A stretch of 64,000 bases of DNA, taken from NCBI GenBank assembly GCA_000176735.1, contig ADBE01000060.1, positions 1 through 64,000 of the forward strand. Direction: 5' to 3'. Source of the DNA: Neisseria polysaccharea ATCC 43768 (GTDB lineage Bacteria > Pseudomonadota > Gammaproteobacteria > Burkholderiales > Neisseriaceae). The position numbers and the translations under genes were made by a program. Position 1 is the stretch's first letter; each line of letters begins with the position of its first letter. The notes below the pieces were generated by a model, which was not told where the DNA came from, did no database searches, and saw nothing but the letters and a program-made list of their open reading frames with translations. Positions 36,471 to 44,365 of this stretch are shown one piece after another.

Positions 36471-36809
36471 TTATTGAGAAGTCTGTTTCAGTGTCTGAAT
36501 CATGAGGGATTTGAACGACTGCTGCAAAGGCTTGGGGAGTTGCATGAAGATAAGTTCGATGGGCATATCTTCCATATTTGTTGCGGTATTGTTTTGCTGT
36601 CTTTCTAAACTTTCTGCCAATAGAAAAATAGATGAAACGGGACAGTCCAAGGCTTCTGACAGATATTTTAGGATAGATTCGCTATATCCTTGGTTGCCGT
36701 TTTCAAGATTGGAAATATTACTTTTTGAGGTATTGGCAAAATCAGCAAGCTGCTGCTGAGTCCATCCCTTTTGTTTCCTTAAGAATCTGATTGCGTGGCT
36801 AATGTTCAT
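36471..36809 (-). CDS. XRE-family HTH transcriptional regulator
   Basis: 112 residues. The N-terminal 65 residues are a lambda-Cro/XRE helix-turn-helix domain: FLRKQKGWTQQQLADFANTS then KSNISNLENGNQGYSESILK. The C-terminal 45 residues are Gln/Met-rich and may mediate dimerisation. It is divergent from a lipoprotein and DUF805 gene pair; the 136-base gap between them contains a perfect 15-bp palindrome that could be its operator. Base composition is AT-richer than pepN or relA, suggesting acquired DNA. No phage or toxin gene is adjacent. Confidence 0.85.
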   Translation of the reverse strand: MNISHAIRFLRKQKGWTQQQLADFANTSKSNISNLENGNQGYSESILKYLSEALDCPVSSIFLLAESLERQQNNTATNMEDMPIELIFMQLPKPLQQSFKSLMIQTLKQTSQ

Positions 36810-36862
36810 GAAATGAATCTTAGAGACAGGCAGACTCTTTTTAAATTGTATTAATGTATTTA

Positions 36863-36909
36863 TTGACTAAAAAATATTTTAATGCAATACTTAATACAGT
36901 TTTACTGTA
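36863..36909 (+). promoter_or_regulatory. Putative promoter and palindromic operator, xre/lipoprotein gap
   Basis: TTGACT (36863-36868) with a 17-base spacer to AATACT (36886-36891) makes a weak promoter toward the lipoprotein gene. TACAGT-TTT-ACTGTA (36895-36909) is a perfect palindrome at the expected transcription start, a natural place for a repressor site. Confidence 0.5.
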
Positions 36910-36945
36910 CTTTATTTTTAAACCTCACTTATTTTTGGATAGGAA

Positions 36946-37257
36946 ATGAAAATCAGAAATGGTATTTTTGCCGGAGTTCTCCCGGCAATGTTATTGACGG
37001 GTTGTATGGATGGTTTGCCTTCATGTGATTCCAGCGAGGCGGAAGGTTTGGTGAAGAAGATTGTTAATCAGAAATCGTTCTTTATCGGTCAGTTTGTTTC
37101 ATTAGATGATGTAGAGGAAACTGCCGCTAATAATGAAGCAGGAATCAGGGTGTGTTCTGCTACGCTGACCACGACGAGAATCAGTAAGGACATTACTTAT
37201 TCCATCAGGTGGCAGAACAAAGAAAACAAAGAATACATCGTGGAAGTAAATAACTAA
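36946..37257 (+). CDS. Small putative lipoprotein
   Basis: 103 residues. The N-terminus (MKIRNGIFAGVLPAMLLTGC) is a type II signal peptide with the lipobox LLTGC and Cys20 as the lipidation site. The mature part of about 83 residues has two further cysteines (at SCDSS and VCSAT) and a short beta-rich look (ATLTTTRISKDITYSIRW). No family recognised. It starts opposite the XRE gene and is followed 14 bases later by the DUF805 gene, with AAAGGA as that gene's ribosome site, so the two are probably cotranscribed. Position +2 after the lipid Cys is Met-Asp, giving no clear sorting hint. Confidence 0.75.
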   Translation: MKIRNGIFAGVLPAMLLTGCMDGLPSCDSSEAEGLVKKIVNQKSFFIGQFVSLDDVEETAANNEAGIRVCSATLTTTRISKDITYSIRWQNKENKEYIVEVNN

Positions 37258-37271
37258 AGGAATTCAAAGCG

Positions 37272-37904
37272 ATGAAAGGTCAAATTTTAGATTTTTCGAT
37301 TCAAGCTGGCGGTTTGATTAGCAGTGAGGATGGTAAACGCTATCCATTTAAAAACGAAGAATGGAAAGAACAGGGCGTACCAACACGAGGGATGAAAGTC
37401 GATTTTGATGTTGATGAAGATGGGCAGGCGGTAGCTGTTTATAAAGCTTTGGGCGCAAGTTCGACCGGAGGGGTTGCAACCGTTCTGCAAAATGCCTCCC
37501 AAACTCGCAATGAAAATGGACAGCTTTCTCTCTTTGCTTTGTTCTTGGAAACATTGACCAAACGGTATGCCCAATTTTCAGGTCGTGCTTCTAAAAGAGA
37601 ATTTTGGGGGTTTGCACTGTTTAGTGCAGTTGTAGAGGTAGCTATTTTATTTGTCGCTGGGATAATGTTTGAAATCAATGAAAGCCTTGGTAGTATTTTC
37701 GGTCTTTTATATTGGCTTTTTGTTATTGCTTTAGTTATCCCGCACCTATCAGTCGGTGTACGCCGACTCCATGATATCGGTAAATCAGGATGGTGGTTCT
37801 TGATTGTACTTGTTCCGCTTATTGGTCCGATTTGGTTGATTGTTTTGTGTTGTCAAGCTTCTGTAAACGAAGATAACCAATGGGGTGGACTGCCTGAGAA
37901 CTAA
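37272..37904 (+). CDS. Cold-shock-like domain fused to DUF805 membrane protein
   Basis: 210 residues. Residues 1-60 (KGQILDFSIQAGGLISSEDG, then PTRGMKVDFDVDEDGQAVAV) look like an OB-fold related to cold-shock domains. After a polar linker, residues about 88-208 are a DUF805 membrane domain: YAQFSGRASKREFWGFALFS, four hydrophobic segments, and the family signature VGVRRLHDIGKSGWWFLIVL. DUF805 proteins are of unknown function. The fusion of a nucleic-acid-type OB domain to DUF805 occurs in several proteobacteria. It is probably in an operon with the preceding lipoprotein gene and ends at a DUS-pair hairpin. No catalytic residues are evident. Confidence 0.8.
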   Translation: MKGQILDFSIQAGGLISSEDGKRYPFKNEEWKEQGVPTRGMKVDFDVDEDGQAVAVYKALGASSTGGVATVLQNASQTRNENGQLSLFALFLETLTKRYAQFSGRASKREFWGFALFSAVVEVAILFVAGIMFEINESLGSIFGLLYWLFVIALVIPHLSVGVRRLHDIGKSGWWFLIVLVPLIGPIWLIVLCCQASVNEDNQWGGLPEN

Positions 37905-37917
37905 ATCTTTCATCAAA

Positions 37918-37954
37918 ATGCCGTCTGAAGCGTTATCCGGCTTTCAGACGGCAT
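37918..37954. terminator. DUS inverted-pair bidirectional terminator
   Basis: ATGCCGTCTGAA (37918-37929) and TTCAGACGGCAT (37943-37954) lie between the convergent DUF805 gene and relA. Confidence 0.78.
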
Positions 37955-37962
37955 TTTTGTAT

Positions 37963-40176
37963 TTAAAGCCGAGTAACGCTCAATACACCTTTGACGTCGC
38001 CGAGGCTGGCGAGGACGCGCGGGAGGTCGTTGACTTGTTTGACTTCGAGCGTGAACCTCATGCTGGCTTCCAAGTCGCGGGACTGGGTTTGCACGGCGGT
38101 AACGTTGAGTTTGTGGCGGGCGAGTGCGTCGGATACGTCGCGCAAAAGCCCTGAGCGGTCTTGGGCGCGAATTTCGACATCGACGGCGAACACTTGTCCT
38201 TCCTGCAACGCCGCCCAGCTTGCGTCCAGCACTTTTTCGGGCGAGTGTTCGGCGAGATGTCGGAAAGAGGGGCAGGTTTTGCGGTGGACGGAAATGCCGC
38301 GCTCGCGGGTAACGAAGCCGACAATATCGTCGGGCGGCGCGGGTTTGCAGCATTTGGCAAGGGTAGTCATCAGTCCGTCTTCGCCGTCGATGAGCACGCC
38401 GGTTTTGCCGCCTTTTTTGATTTTAGACTGTTTGACAATGGTGGTTTCGCTGACGGGCACGGGCGGCGGTTCGTTCAGCGTACCGCAGGCTTTTTGGATG
38501 GCGCGATTGGAAATTTCGCCCTGTCCGACGGCGGTGTAGAGGTCGTCGAGTTTTTTGTAGCCGAGGTTTTCGGCAAGCTCTTGCAGGTTGGGTTTGGGCG
38601 TGAGTTTGGCAAGCTGTTTGTCGAGTTGGACGCGGCCTTCTTCGCGCACGGTGTCGGCGTTTTGCTGGCGGATGTAGGCGCGGATTTTGCCGATTGCCTT
38701 GCTGGATTTGACCCAGCCTTCGTAGAGCCAGTTGACAGAAGGGTGCCCTTCTTTGGCGGTAATGATTTCGACGCGCTGTCCGTTTTCAAGCTGGGTGGAC
38801 AGCGGCACGATTTGCCCTTCGACTTTCGCGCCGCGGCAACGGTCGCCGATGCTGCTGTGTAAGGCGTAGGCGAAGTCGATGGGGGTCGCGCCCGTGGGCA
38901 GGGAGAGGACTTTGCCGTGCGGGGTCAGGACGTAAATCGTGTCGTTGAAAAGCTCGGTTTTGAAGGCGGCGGCGAGGTCTTCCTTGCCGCTTTCCGCCAT
39001 GTTTTCACGCCAATCCAGGAGTTGGCGCAACCAGGCGATTTTTTGTTCGTAGGCTGAATCGCCTTTGCCGCCCTCTTTATAACGCCAGTGGGCGGCGACA
39101 CCGAATTCGTTGAATTGGTGCATATCGAAGGTGCGGATTTGTACTTCCACGCCTTTGTCTTCCGGGCCGACAATGACGGTGTGCAAACTTTTATAGCCGT
39201 TGCCTTTGGGGTTGGCGATATAGTCGTCGAACTCGCCGGGGATGGGCTGCCAGAGGCTGTGGACGATACCCAGTGTGGTGTAACACTCGGGGACGGTATC
39301 AACCAGAATCCGCACGGCGCGGATGTCGAACAACCCGTCGAAGCTGAGTTTTTTCTTCACCATTTTTTTGTAAATGGAGTAGATGTGTTTCGGACGGCCG
39401 GCGACTTCGAAGTGGATATTGTATTTTTTCAGTTCCGTACGCAGGATATTGAGGAAGTTTTCGATGTATTCGAGGCGTTCGGTGCGTTTTTCGTCCAAAA
39501 GCAGCGCGATTTCGCGGTATTTTTCGGGTTCTTGATGGCGGAAGCCGAGGTCTTCGAGCTGCCATTTGAGCTGCCACACGCCCAAGCGGTTGGCGAGCGG
39601 GGCGAAGATGTCGAGGGTTTCTTTGGCGACGGCGCGTTTTTCGGGACTGTCGGGAACGTTGCTTAAAAATTGCAGGGTGCGCGTACGCATCGCCAGTTTG
39701 ATCAACACGACGCGGATGTCGGTAACCATCGCCAGCAGCATTTTCCGCATAATTTCGGCTTGCCGGGTGCGTTCTTCCGGCGTGGCGAGGCTGTCCACCC
39801 GGGCGAAGTGGGTGAGCTTCTGCACTTCGTCCACACCTTTGACCAGCTCGGCGACGGTGCTGTTGCAGCGTTCGGAAACCAATAGATTCCAGTCGGGGAC
39901 GTAGCGTCCGATGTCAGCAAGCAGGGTGGCGGCGACGGCATCGGGGAGCAGGTCGAGTTCGTTAACCATCTGCGCCGCGCCGAGGAAGTGGTCGGGCAGC
40001 GGCTCGCCGTACGGTGTGGCGGCATCGGCGGGGTAATGTGCTTCCGCCAGCGAACGGGCGGCTAAGACAAGTTTTTTATCGTTGTCCGGCAGCGCGGCGC
40101 AGTAGCTGTCGAACCATTCGTGCAATTCTTGCGGGGTCGCGCTTTGCGTGTCTTGAATCGGGCTGATGGCGGTCAT
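37963..40176 (-). CDS. relA: (p)ppGpp synthetase RelA
   Basis: 737 residues, the RelA/SpoT multidomain form. The N-terminal hydrolase-like domain has lost its HD metal site (VAATLLADIGRYV where SpoT has LLHDVVED), so it should only synthesise (p)ppGpp, as RelA does. The synthetase domain contains FDIRAVRILVDTVPECYTTL and FDDYIANPKGNGYKSLHT. A TGS domain (YVLTPHGKVLSLPTGATPID) follows, then a cysteine-rich segment (AKCCKPAPPDDIVGFVT) and a C-terminal ACT domain. This makes it the ribosome-linked stringent-response enzyme. Convergent with the DUF805 gene; divergent from grxB. Confidence 0.95.
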   Translation of the reverse strand: MTAISPIQDTQSATPQELHEWFDSYCAALPDNDKKLVLAARSLAEAHYPADAATPYGEPLPDHFLGAAQMVNELDLLPDAVAATLLADIGRYVPDWNLLVSERCNSTVAELVKGVDEVQKLTHFARVDSLATPEERTRQAEIMRKMLLAMVTDIRVVLIKLAMRTRTLQFLSNVPDSPEKRAVAKETLDIFAPLANRLGVWQLKWQLEDLGFRHQEPEKYREIALLLDEKRTERLEYIENFLNILRTELKKYNIHFEVAGRPKHIYSIYKKMVKKKLSFDGLFDIRAVRILVDTVPECYTTLGIVHSLWQPIPGEFDDYIANPKGNGYKSLHTVIVGPEDKGVEVQIRTFDMHQFNEFGVAAHWRYKEGGKGDSAYEQKIAWLRQLLDWRENMAESGKEDLAAAFKTELFNDTIYVLTPHGKVLSLPTGATPIDFAYALHSSIGDRCRGAKVEGQIVPLSTQLENGQRVEIITAKEGHPSVNWLYEGWVKSSKAIGKIRAYIRQQNADTVREEGRVQLDKQLAKLTPKPNLQELAENLGYKKLDDLYTAVGQGEISNRAIQKACGTLNEPPPVPVSETTIVKQSKIKKGGKTGVLIDGEDGLMTTLAKCCKPAPPDDIVGFVTRERGISVHRKTCPSFRHLAEHSPEKVLDASWAALQEGQVFAVDVEIRAQDRSGLLRDVSDALARHKLNVTAVQTQSRDLEASMRFTLEVKQVNDLPRVLASLGDVKGVLSVTRL

Positions 40177-40318
40177 GATGGGGTCTTCCGTTCCGATAAA
40201 AACGAGTTTATTGTAACAGCTTATTTATTTACGGTGCATAGGCGGGAAGATAAACTTGTTTCGGGCGGCGCGGGGTGTTAAGGTAGCCGGTACCGACAGG
40301 TTGACGAGGAATATTTTG

Positions 40319-40960
40319 ATGAAACTGTATATTTACGACCATTGCCCGTTTTGCGTGCGTGCGCGGATGGCTGCCGGGCTGTTTGGCGCGGACGTTGAAG
40401 AAGCCGTGCTGGCAAACGACGACGAGGCAACGCCGATCGGTATGATTGGCGCGAAACAAGTGCCCATCCTGCAAAAAGAGGACGGTTCGTTTATGGGCGA
40501 GAGTTTGGACATTGTGCGGCATTTCGACCGCGAAGGCCGTCTGAAAGACGAAGTCCGCCCCGAGATACAGGCATGGCTGGACAAAGTCGGCAGTTACAAC
40601 AATAAACTGGTTCAGCCGCGTACTGTTAAAATCGGTCTGCCCGAGTTCGCTACTGCCGAAGCGGTTAAATATTTTACAGACAAAAAAGAGAAAAGCATCG
40701 GCAGCTTTTCCGCCAATTTGAATAAAACCGCCCAATACCTCGAACGGATAAACGCAGATTTGCAAGAGTTGGAGAATTTGATGGACGGTACTTCAGACGG
40801 CATCAACGGCGGAATCGGCATGGAGGATATTTTGGTTTTCCCCGTTTTGAGGAATCTGACCGTGGTGCGCGGCATCGAATGGCCCCAAAAGGTGATGGGT
40901 TATTTGATGACGATGAGTGAAAAATCAGGCGTGCCGCTTTATTTTGACAGGGCGTTGTAA
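40319..40960 (+). CDS. grxB: Glutaredoxin 2
   Basis: 213 residues from the ATG at 40319 (GAGGA upstream); reading can extend to 40256 but lacks support. It is the GrxB type: an N-terminal glutaredoxin domain with active site CPFC (Cys9-Cys12) in MKLYIYDHCPFCVRARMAAG, the TVP-loop equivalent KQVPILQKEDGSFMGESLDI, and a C-terminal all-alpha GST-like domain from about residue 75. It reduces protein disulphides using glutathione. A DUS core is embedded near 40545. It ends at a strong non-DUS hairpin terminator. Confidence 0.93.
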   Translation: MKLYIYDHCPFCVRARMAAGLFGADVEEAVLANDDEATPIGMIGAKQVPILQKEDGSFMGESLDIVRHFDREGRLKDEVRPEIQAWLDKVGSYNNKLVQPRTVKIGLPEFATAEAVKYFTDKKEKSIGSFSANLNKTAQYLERINADLQELENLMDGTSDGINGGIGMEDILVFPVLRNLTVVRGIEWPQKVMGYLMTMSEKSGVPLYFDRAL

Positions 40961-40970
40961 AACAGGAAAA

Positions 40971-41003
40971 CGCGGCAGGGCAATATGTCCTGCCGCGTTT
41001 TTT
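40971..41003 (+). terminator. Rho-independent terminator after grxB
   Basis: CGCGGCAGG (40971-40979) pairs perfectly with CCTGCCGCG (40989-40997), followed by six T. Confidence 0.9.
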
Positions 41004-41012
41004 GGAACGTTT

Positions 41013-41024
41013 ATGCCGTCTGAA
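41013..41024 (+). repeat. DNA uptake sequence (12-mer)
   Basis: Perfect ATGCCGTCTGAA followed by a short TCAGACG partner at 41031-41037, between grxB and the convergent S2P-like gene. Confidence 0.8.
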
Positions 41025-41030
41025 AACCAG

Positions 41031-41669
41031 TCAGACGAACATCTGCACAAACGCAATCACCAGCCGCACAATCTGTGCAATAAACGCACCCAATACGCCC
41101 GTCAGCATCAGCAGCAGGATAATCCACGTCCCATAGGGTTCGATTTTGCGGAACGCTTGCGAATATTTCGCCGGCAGGAAGGTATCGATAAAAATGCCGC
41201 CGTCCGAAGGCAGGATGGGGATGATATTGAGCGCGAACAGAATCGCATTGATCAGAATACCGTAGTTTGCCATTTGAGCCAGCGGCATCTGATACGCCCC
41301 GCCGACATACGGAGTCAGCACCAAAACCACGCCCCACAGAACCGCCATCGCCAGATTCGACAGCAGGCCGGACGCGGCAACGCAACGCCAGGCAAGGCGC
41401 GGATTGCGGAAGTTGCGCGAATCGATGGGAATCGGACGCGCCCAACCAAATAGAAACGGTGTGAACATCAAAGTAAGCAGCGGCACGATGATTGTGCCGA
41501 CCGGATCGATATGGGGCAGGGGGTTCAGTGTCAGCCTGCCGTATTGTTCGGCAGTGTTGTCTCCCCAGTAGCGCGCCGTATAGCCGCGTACCACCTCCCT
41601 GACAGTAATGGCAAGCAGTACGGGCAGGACGGCAAGCAGGAACACGCCCAAGTCAAAGTTCCGAAACAT
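41031..41669 (-). CDS. Site-2 protease-like membrane protein lacking the zinc motif
   Basis: 212 residues with about five membrane helices, clearly of the M50/S2P FtsH-independent rhomboid-free type often annotated site-2 protease family. The region that normally holds HExxH reads REVVR (residues 24-28 in ITVREVVRGYTARYWGD), so both zinc histidines are arginine. The second motif, usually NxxPxxPLDGG, reads NIIPILPSDGG (148-158), keeping the Asp that is the third ligand. NPLPHIDPVGTI and SGLLSN match the family. Glu25 remains, but without the histidines a zinc protease is unlikely. The frame is intact and well coded, so a non-catalytic role is inferred. It is convergent with grxB. Confidence 0.82.
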   Translation of the reverse strand: MFRNFDLGVFLLAVLPVLLAITVREVVRGYTARYWGDNTAEQYGRLTLNPLPHIDPVGTIIVPLLTLMFTPFLFGWARPIPIDSRNFRNPRLAWRCVAASGLLSNLAMAVLWGVVLVLTPYVGGAYQMPLAQMANYGILINAILFALNIIPILPSDGGIFIDTFLPAKYSQAFRKIEPYGTWIILLLMLTGVLGAFIAQIVRLVIAFVQMFV

Positions 41670-41877
41670 AATTTTCCTTTATAAAGGTTGATACACAGCC
41701 GCAACCGGCTGCCGGATAAAGGCGGCAATATATCATTTAACCCGATTTTGTTGGAACGGGAAAACAGGCAGAGCCGCTCCATTTGTCCGCAGGCATCTGA
41801 GAATTTATCATAATATATTGTTTCAATATGGATTTTGTGAATATAAAACCTGTAATAAAATAGATTAGAGATACATT

Positions 41878-42126
41878 ATGAATCCAAAAATATGTCCGCG
41901 CTGCAACCAAGGAATATTGTATATTTTTAAATCAAAATACATTTTGAAAGAAATTATTCTATGTGACGAATGTGATGCCATGTGGTTAAAAGGAATGAAA
42001 ATTACATATGGAGATTATGATAAAGATTTTTATAATTATGAAATATTTATGAATCAAAATGGCGTATCTTCTCCTTGGGAAGAGGAGAATATTTTTTTAA
42101 CACCTTACTATGAAAATGAACTTTAA
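41878..42126 (+). CDS. Small AT-rich orphan protein with two CxxC pairs
   Basis: 82 residues, not recognised. Two CxxC motifs, CPRC (about 5-8) and CDEC (about 35-38), could bind one zinc ion as a zinc ribbon; between them is ILYIFKSKYILKEIILCDEC. The rest is Tyr, Asn and Glu rich and AT-rich in codons. No signal peptide. An AT-rich leader with TAATAAAATA-type sequence precedes the ATG. It lies directly upstream of a decayed gene fragment and tonB. The composition suggests acquired DNA. Immunity-type or zinc-ribbon regulator roles are both possible; neither is supported strongly. Confidence 0.55.
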   Translation: MNPKICPRCNQGILYIFKSKYILKEIILCDECDAMWLKGMKITYGDYDKDFYNYEIFMNQNGVSSPWEEENIFLTPYYENEL

Positions 42127-42305
42127 CGCAGATAATTTTTGGCGCCACCCTGCTGCCCGTCGAAGCCGGTTTCGGCTTTAAATCCGCCGGCAAAGAGCAA
42201 AACCAAAACTACAGTATTCATATAAAGGCGAATGATAAAAATAGGTTGCAAATAGGAATTGTTGCTATTATTATGCCCGAATTATGGATAAAGAACGAAT
42301 TTTAA
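42120..42305 (+). pseudogene. 3' fragment of an unrecognised gene before tonB
   Basis: An open frame of 61 codons with no start reads IFGATLLPVEAGFGFKSAGK, then EQNQNYSIHIKANDKN, ending NEF-stop at 42303-42305 inside the start of tonB. The first half is GC-rich with neisserial codon use, unlike the AT-rich gene just before it, so two unrelated fragments appear joined near 42130. No family recognised. Confidence 0.35.
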
Positions 42306-43135
42306 CCCCCGCAGTCGTGTTTTCCGTCGCACTGCTGCATTTGGCAATGGTGGCATCGCTCTGGCAGGCGCACAAGCTGCCCGTGATAGAGTCAGGAAAT
42401 GTCATTGAATTTGTCGATTTGGGCGACTTTGGCGGAGGGGACGGCGCACCCGAAGGCGCAGGCGCGCCTGCCGCGCCCGAACCGCAACCCGAGCCTGAGC
42501 AGCCCAAACCTGTCGAGCCGCCCAAACCGGTTTTGAAGCCGGTGGTTACAAAAAAGGCGGATGCAGATATTCAGCAGCCCAAGGAAAAGCCGAAACCCGA
42601 AGAAAAACCGAAACCAGAGCCTAAGCCGGAAGTGAAGCCGACTCCCAAACCGGTTGAGAAAACGGTAGAGAAGCCGTCTGAAAAACCTGCCGAACATCTC
42701 GGCAATACTTCCGCCAAAGCCGGCAGCGAGAACGGCGGGGGAGAAGGTAAGGGAACCGGTACCAAAGGTGACGGAACGGGGCGCGGAGAAGGCAGCGGTA
42801 AAGGCAGCGGCGGAGCCAAAGGCGAGCATGGGGAAGGAACCGGCGGCAGCGGCGGCGGAACAGGTGCCGGCAGCAGCAAAGGCAATCCCCTGCGTGCCAA
42901 CGGCAGTATTCCGCGACCGCCTTATCCTACGCTTTCTATGGAAAACGATGAACAGGGTACGGTTGTCCTGAGTGTGATGGTGTCTCCGGGCGGTCATGTC
43001 GAGTCCGTCAAAGTGGTGAAAAGCAGCGGTTTTTCCCGTTTGGACAATGCGGCACGCAAGGCGGCGCAAAACGGGCATTTCCATGCGGATGTCTGGACGG
43101 AGTTTAAAGTCCCCGTTAAATTTGAATTGAATTAG
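42284..43135 (+). CDS. tonB: TonB energy-transducing protein
   Basis: 283 residues. TonB spans the periplasm and passes proton-motive energy from ExbB-ExbD to outer-membrane receptors. The N-terminal anchor helix is about residues 9-27 (PAVVFSVALLHLAMVASLW), keeping the His of the S-x3-H motif (SVALLH). A Pro/Glu/Lys-rich rod covers about 60-125 and is followed by a Gly/Ser-rich stretch (about 150-205). The C-terminal receptor-binding domain begins about 210 (PRPPYPTLSMENDEQGTVVL) and contains the TonB motif with SVMVSPGGHVESVKVVKSSG. First gene of tonB-exbB-exbD. No clear ribosome site was seen before the ATG. AT-rich sequence upstream may hold a Fur site; none is convincing. Confidence 0.95.
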   Translation: MDKERILTPAVVFSVALLHLAMVASLWQAHKLPVIESGNVIEFVDLGDFGGGDGAPEGAGAPAAPEPQPEPEQPKPVEPPKPVLKPVVTKKADADIQQPKEKPKPEEKPKPEPKPEVKPTPKPVEKTVEKPSEKPAEHLGNTSAKAGSENGGGEGKGTGTKGDGTGRGEGSGKGSGGAKGEHGEGTGGSGGGTGAGSSKGNPLRANGSIPRPPYPTLSMENDEQGTVVLSVMVSPGGHVESVKVVKSSGFSRLDNAARKAAQNGHFHADVWTEFKVPVKFELN

Positions 43136-43201
43136 GCTGTTGTCGCGGCAGTTTGCGGCAGCTTGGATTTTTGATTTGTTTTTATCAGTTTTGGAATCAT
43201 T

Positions 43202-43864
43202 ATGGATTTGAAATTAGTGTTTGAATCAGGCGATGTCGTCCTGATCGGTGTGTTTGTGTTGATGTTGCTGATGAGTATCGTAACGTGGTGTCTGATTGTC
43301 TTGCGCTGCATCAAGCTGTATCAGGCGCGTAAAGGAAACGCCGCCGTCAAACGGCATATGAGCGATACTCTGCCTTTGGGCGACGCGGTCGAAAAAGTGC
43401 GCGCCGTCGATGCGCCTTTGTCCAAGCTGGTGCAAGAGGCGTTGCAGTCTTACCGCAACTACCGCCGGAGCGAAGCGTCCGAACTGGCGCAGGCTTTGCC
43501 GTTGAACGAGTATTTGGTTATTCAAATCCGCAACAGTATGGCTCAAATTATGCGCCGGTTCGATTACGGGATGACCGCGCTTGCCTCTATCGGCGCGACC
43601 GCGCCGTTTATCGGGCTGTTCGGCACGGTTTGGGGGATTTACCACGCCCTGATCAATATCGGACAAAGCGGGCAGATGAGCATTGCGGCAGTTGCCGGCC
43701 CGATCGGCGAGGCACTGGTGGCGACGGCGGCGGGTTTGTTTGTGGCGATTCCGGCGGTGTTGGCATACAACTTCCTCAATCGCGGCACGAAAACACTGGC
43801 TCAGGATTTGGATGCGATGGCGCACGATTTGCATGTCCGCCTGCTTAATCAAAAGGATAGCTGA
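43202..43864 (+). CDS. exbB: ExbB, TonB-system proton channel subunit
   Basis: 220 residues with three membrane helices (about 12-35, 120-145 and 165-190). ExbB forms a pentamer around ExbD that couples proton flow to TonB. The conserved MotA/TolQ/ExbB block is visible: [31 protein letters not shown] and [20 protein letters not shown]. It starts 66 bases after tonB and ends two bases before exbD. All three genes run on + and are likely one iron-responsive operon. Confidence 0.96.
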   Translation: MDLKLVFESGDVVLIGVFVLMLLMSIVTWCLIVLRCIKLYQARKGNAAVKRHMSDTLPLGDAVEKVRAVDAPLSKLVQEALQSYRNYRRSEASELAQALPLNEYLVIQIRNSMAQIMRRFDYGMTALASIGATAPFIGLFGTVWGIYHALINIGQSGQMSIAAVAGPIGEALVATAAGLFVAIPAVLAYNFLNRGTKTLAQDLDAMAHDLHVRLLNQKDS

Positions 43865-43866
43865 TT

Positions 43867-44301
43867 ATGGCATTTGGTTCGATGAATTCCGGCGACGATT
43901 CGCCGATGTCCGACATCAACGTTACGCCGTTGGTGGACGTGATGCTGGTGTTGCTGATTGTGTTTATGATTACTATGCCGGTGCTGACGCATTCCATCCC
44001 TTTGGAACTGCCGACCGCGTCCGAGCAGGCAAACAAGCAGGATAAACAGCCTAAAGATCCTTTGCGCCTGACGATTGATGCAAACGGTGGTTATTATGTC
44101 GGCGGAGATTCTACAAGCAAAGTGGAAATCGGGGAAGTGGAAAGCCGTCTGAAAGCTGCCAAGGATCAGAATGAAAACGTGATTGTGGCAATTGCGGCAG
44201 ATAAGGCGGTAGAATATGATTATGTGAACAAGGCGTTGGAGGCCGCCCGTCAGGCAGGGATTACCAAAATCGGTTTTGTAACGGAAACTAAGGCCCAATA
44301 A
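43867..44301 (+). CDS. exbD: ExbD, TonB-system subunit
   Basis: 144 residues. One N-terminal membrane helix (about 22-42) contains the essential aspartate in NVTPLVDVMLVLLIVFM (Asp24), which carries protons. The periplasmic ExbD/TolR domain follows (DPLRLTIDANGGYYVGGDST to GITKIGFVTETKAQ). It starts two bases after exbB. A DUS-pair terminator closes the operon. Confidence 0.96.
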   Translation: MAFGSMNSGDDSPMSDINVTPLVDVMLVLLIVFMITMPVLTHSIPLELPTASEQANKQDKQPKDPLRLTIDANGGYYVGGDSTSKVEIGEVESRLKAAKDQNENVIVAIAADKAVEYDYVNKALEAARQAGITKIGFVTETKAQ

Positions 44302-44319
44302 AGTTTGACGTTTGAACGA

Positions 44320-44352
44320 ATGCCGTCTGAAATCTGTTCAGACGGCATTTTT
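44320..44352. terminator. DUS inverted-pair terminator after exbD
   Basis: ATGCCGTCTGAA (44320-44331) and TTCAGACGGCAT (44337-44348), then TTTT; between convergent genes. Confidence 0.8.
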
Positions 44353-44365
44353 GTATCGGTCGGTT

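Noticed and set aside
42246-42274. TTGCAA-17-TATTAT promoter for tonB
   Set aside because: The implied start would fall almost at the tonB ATG, leaving no leader; no Fur box fits well either.
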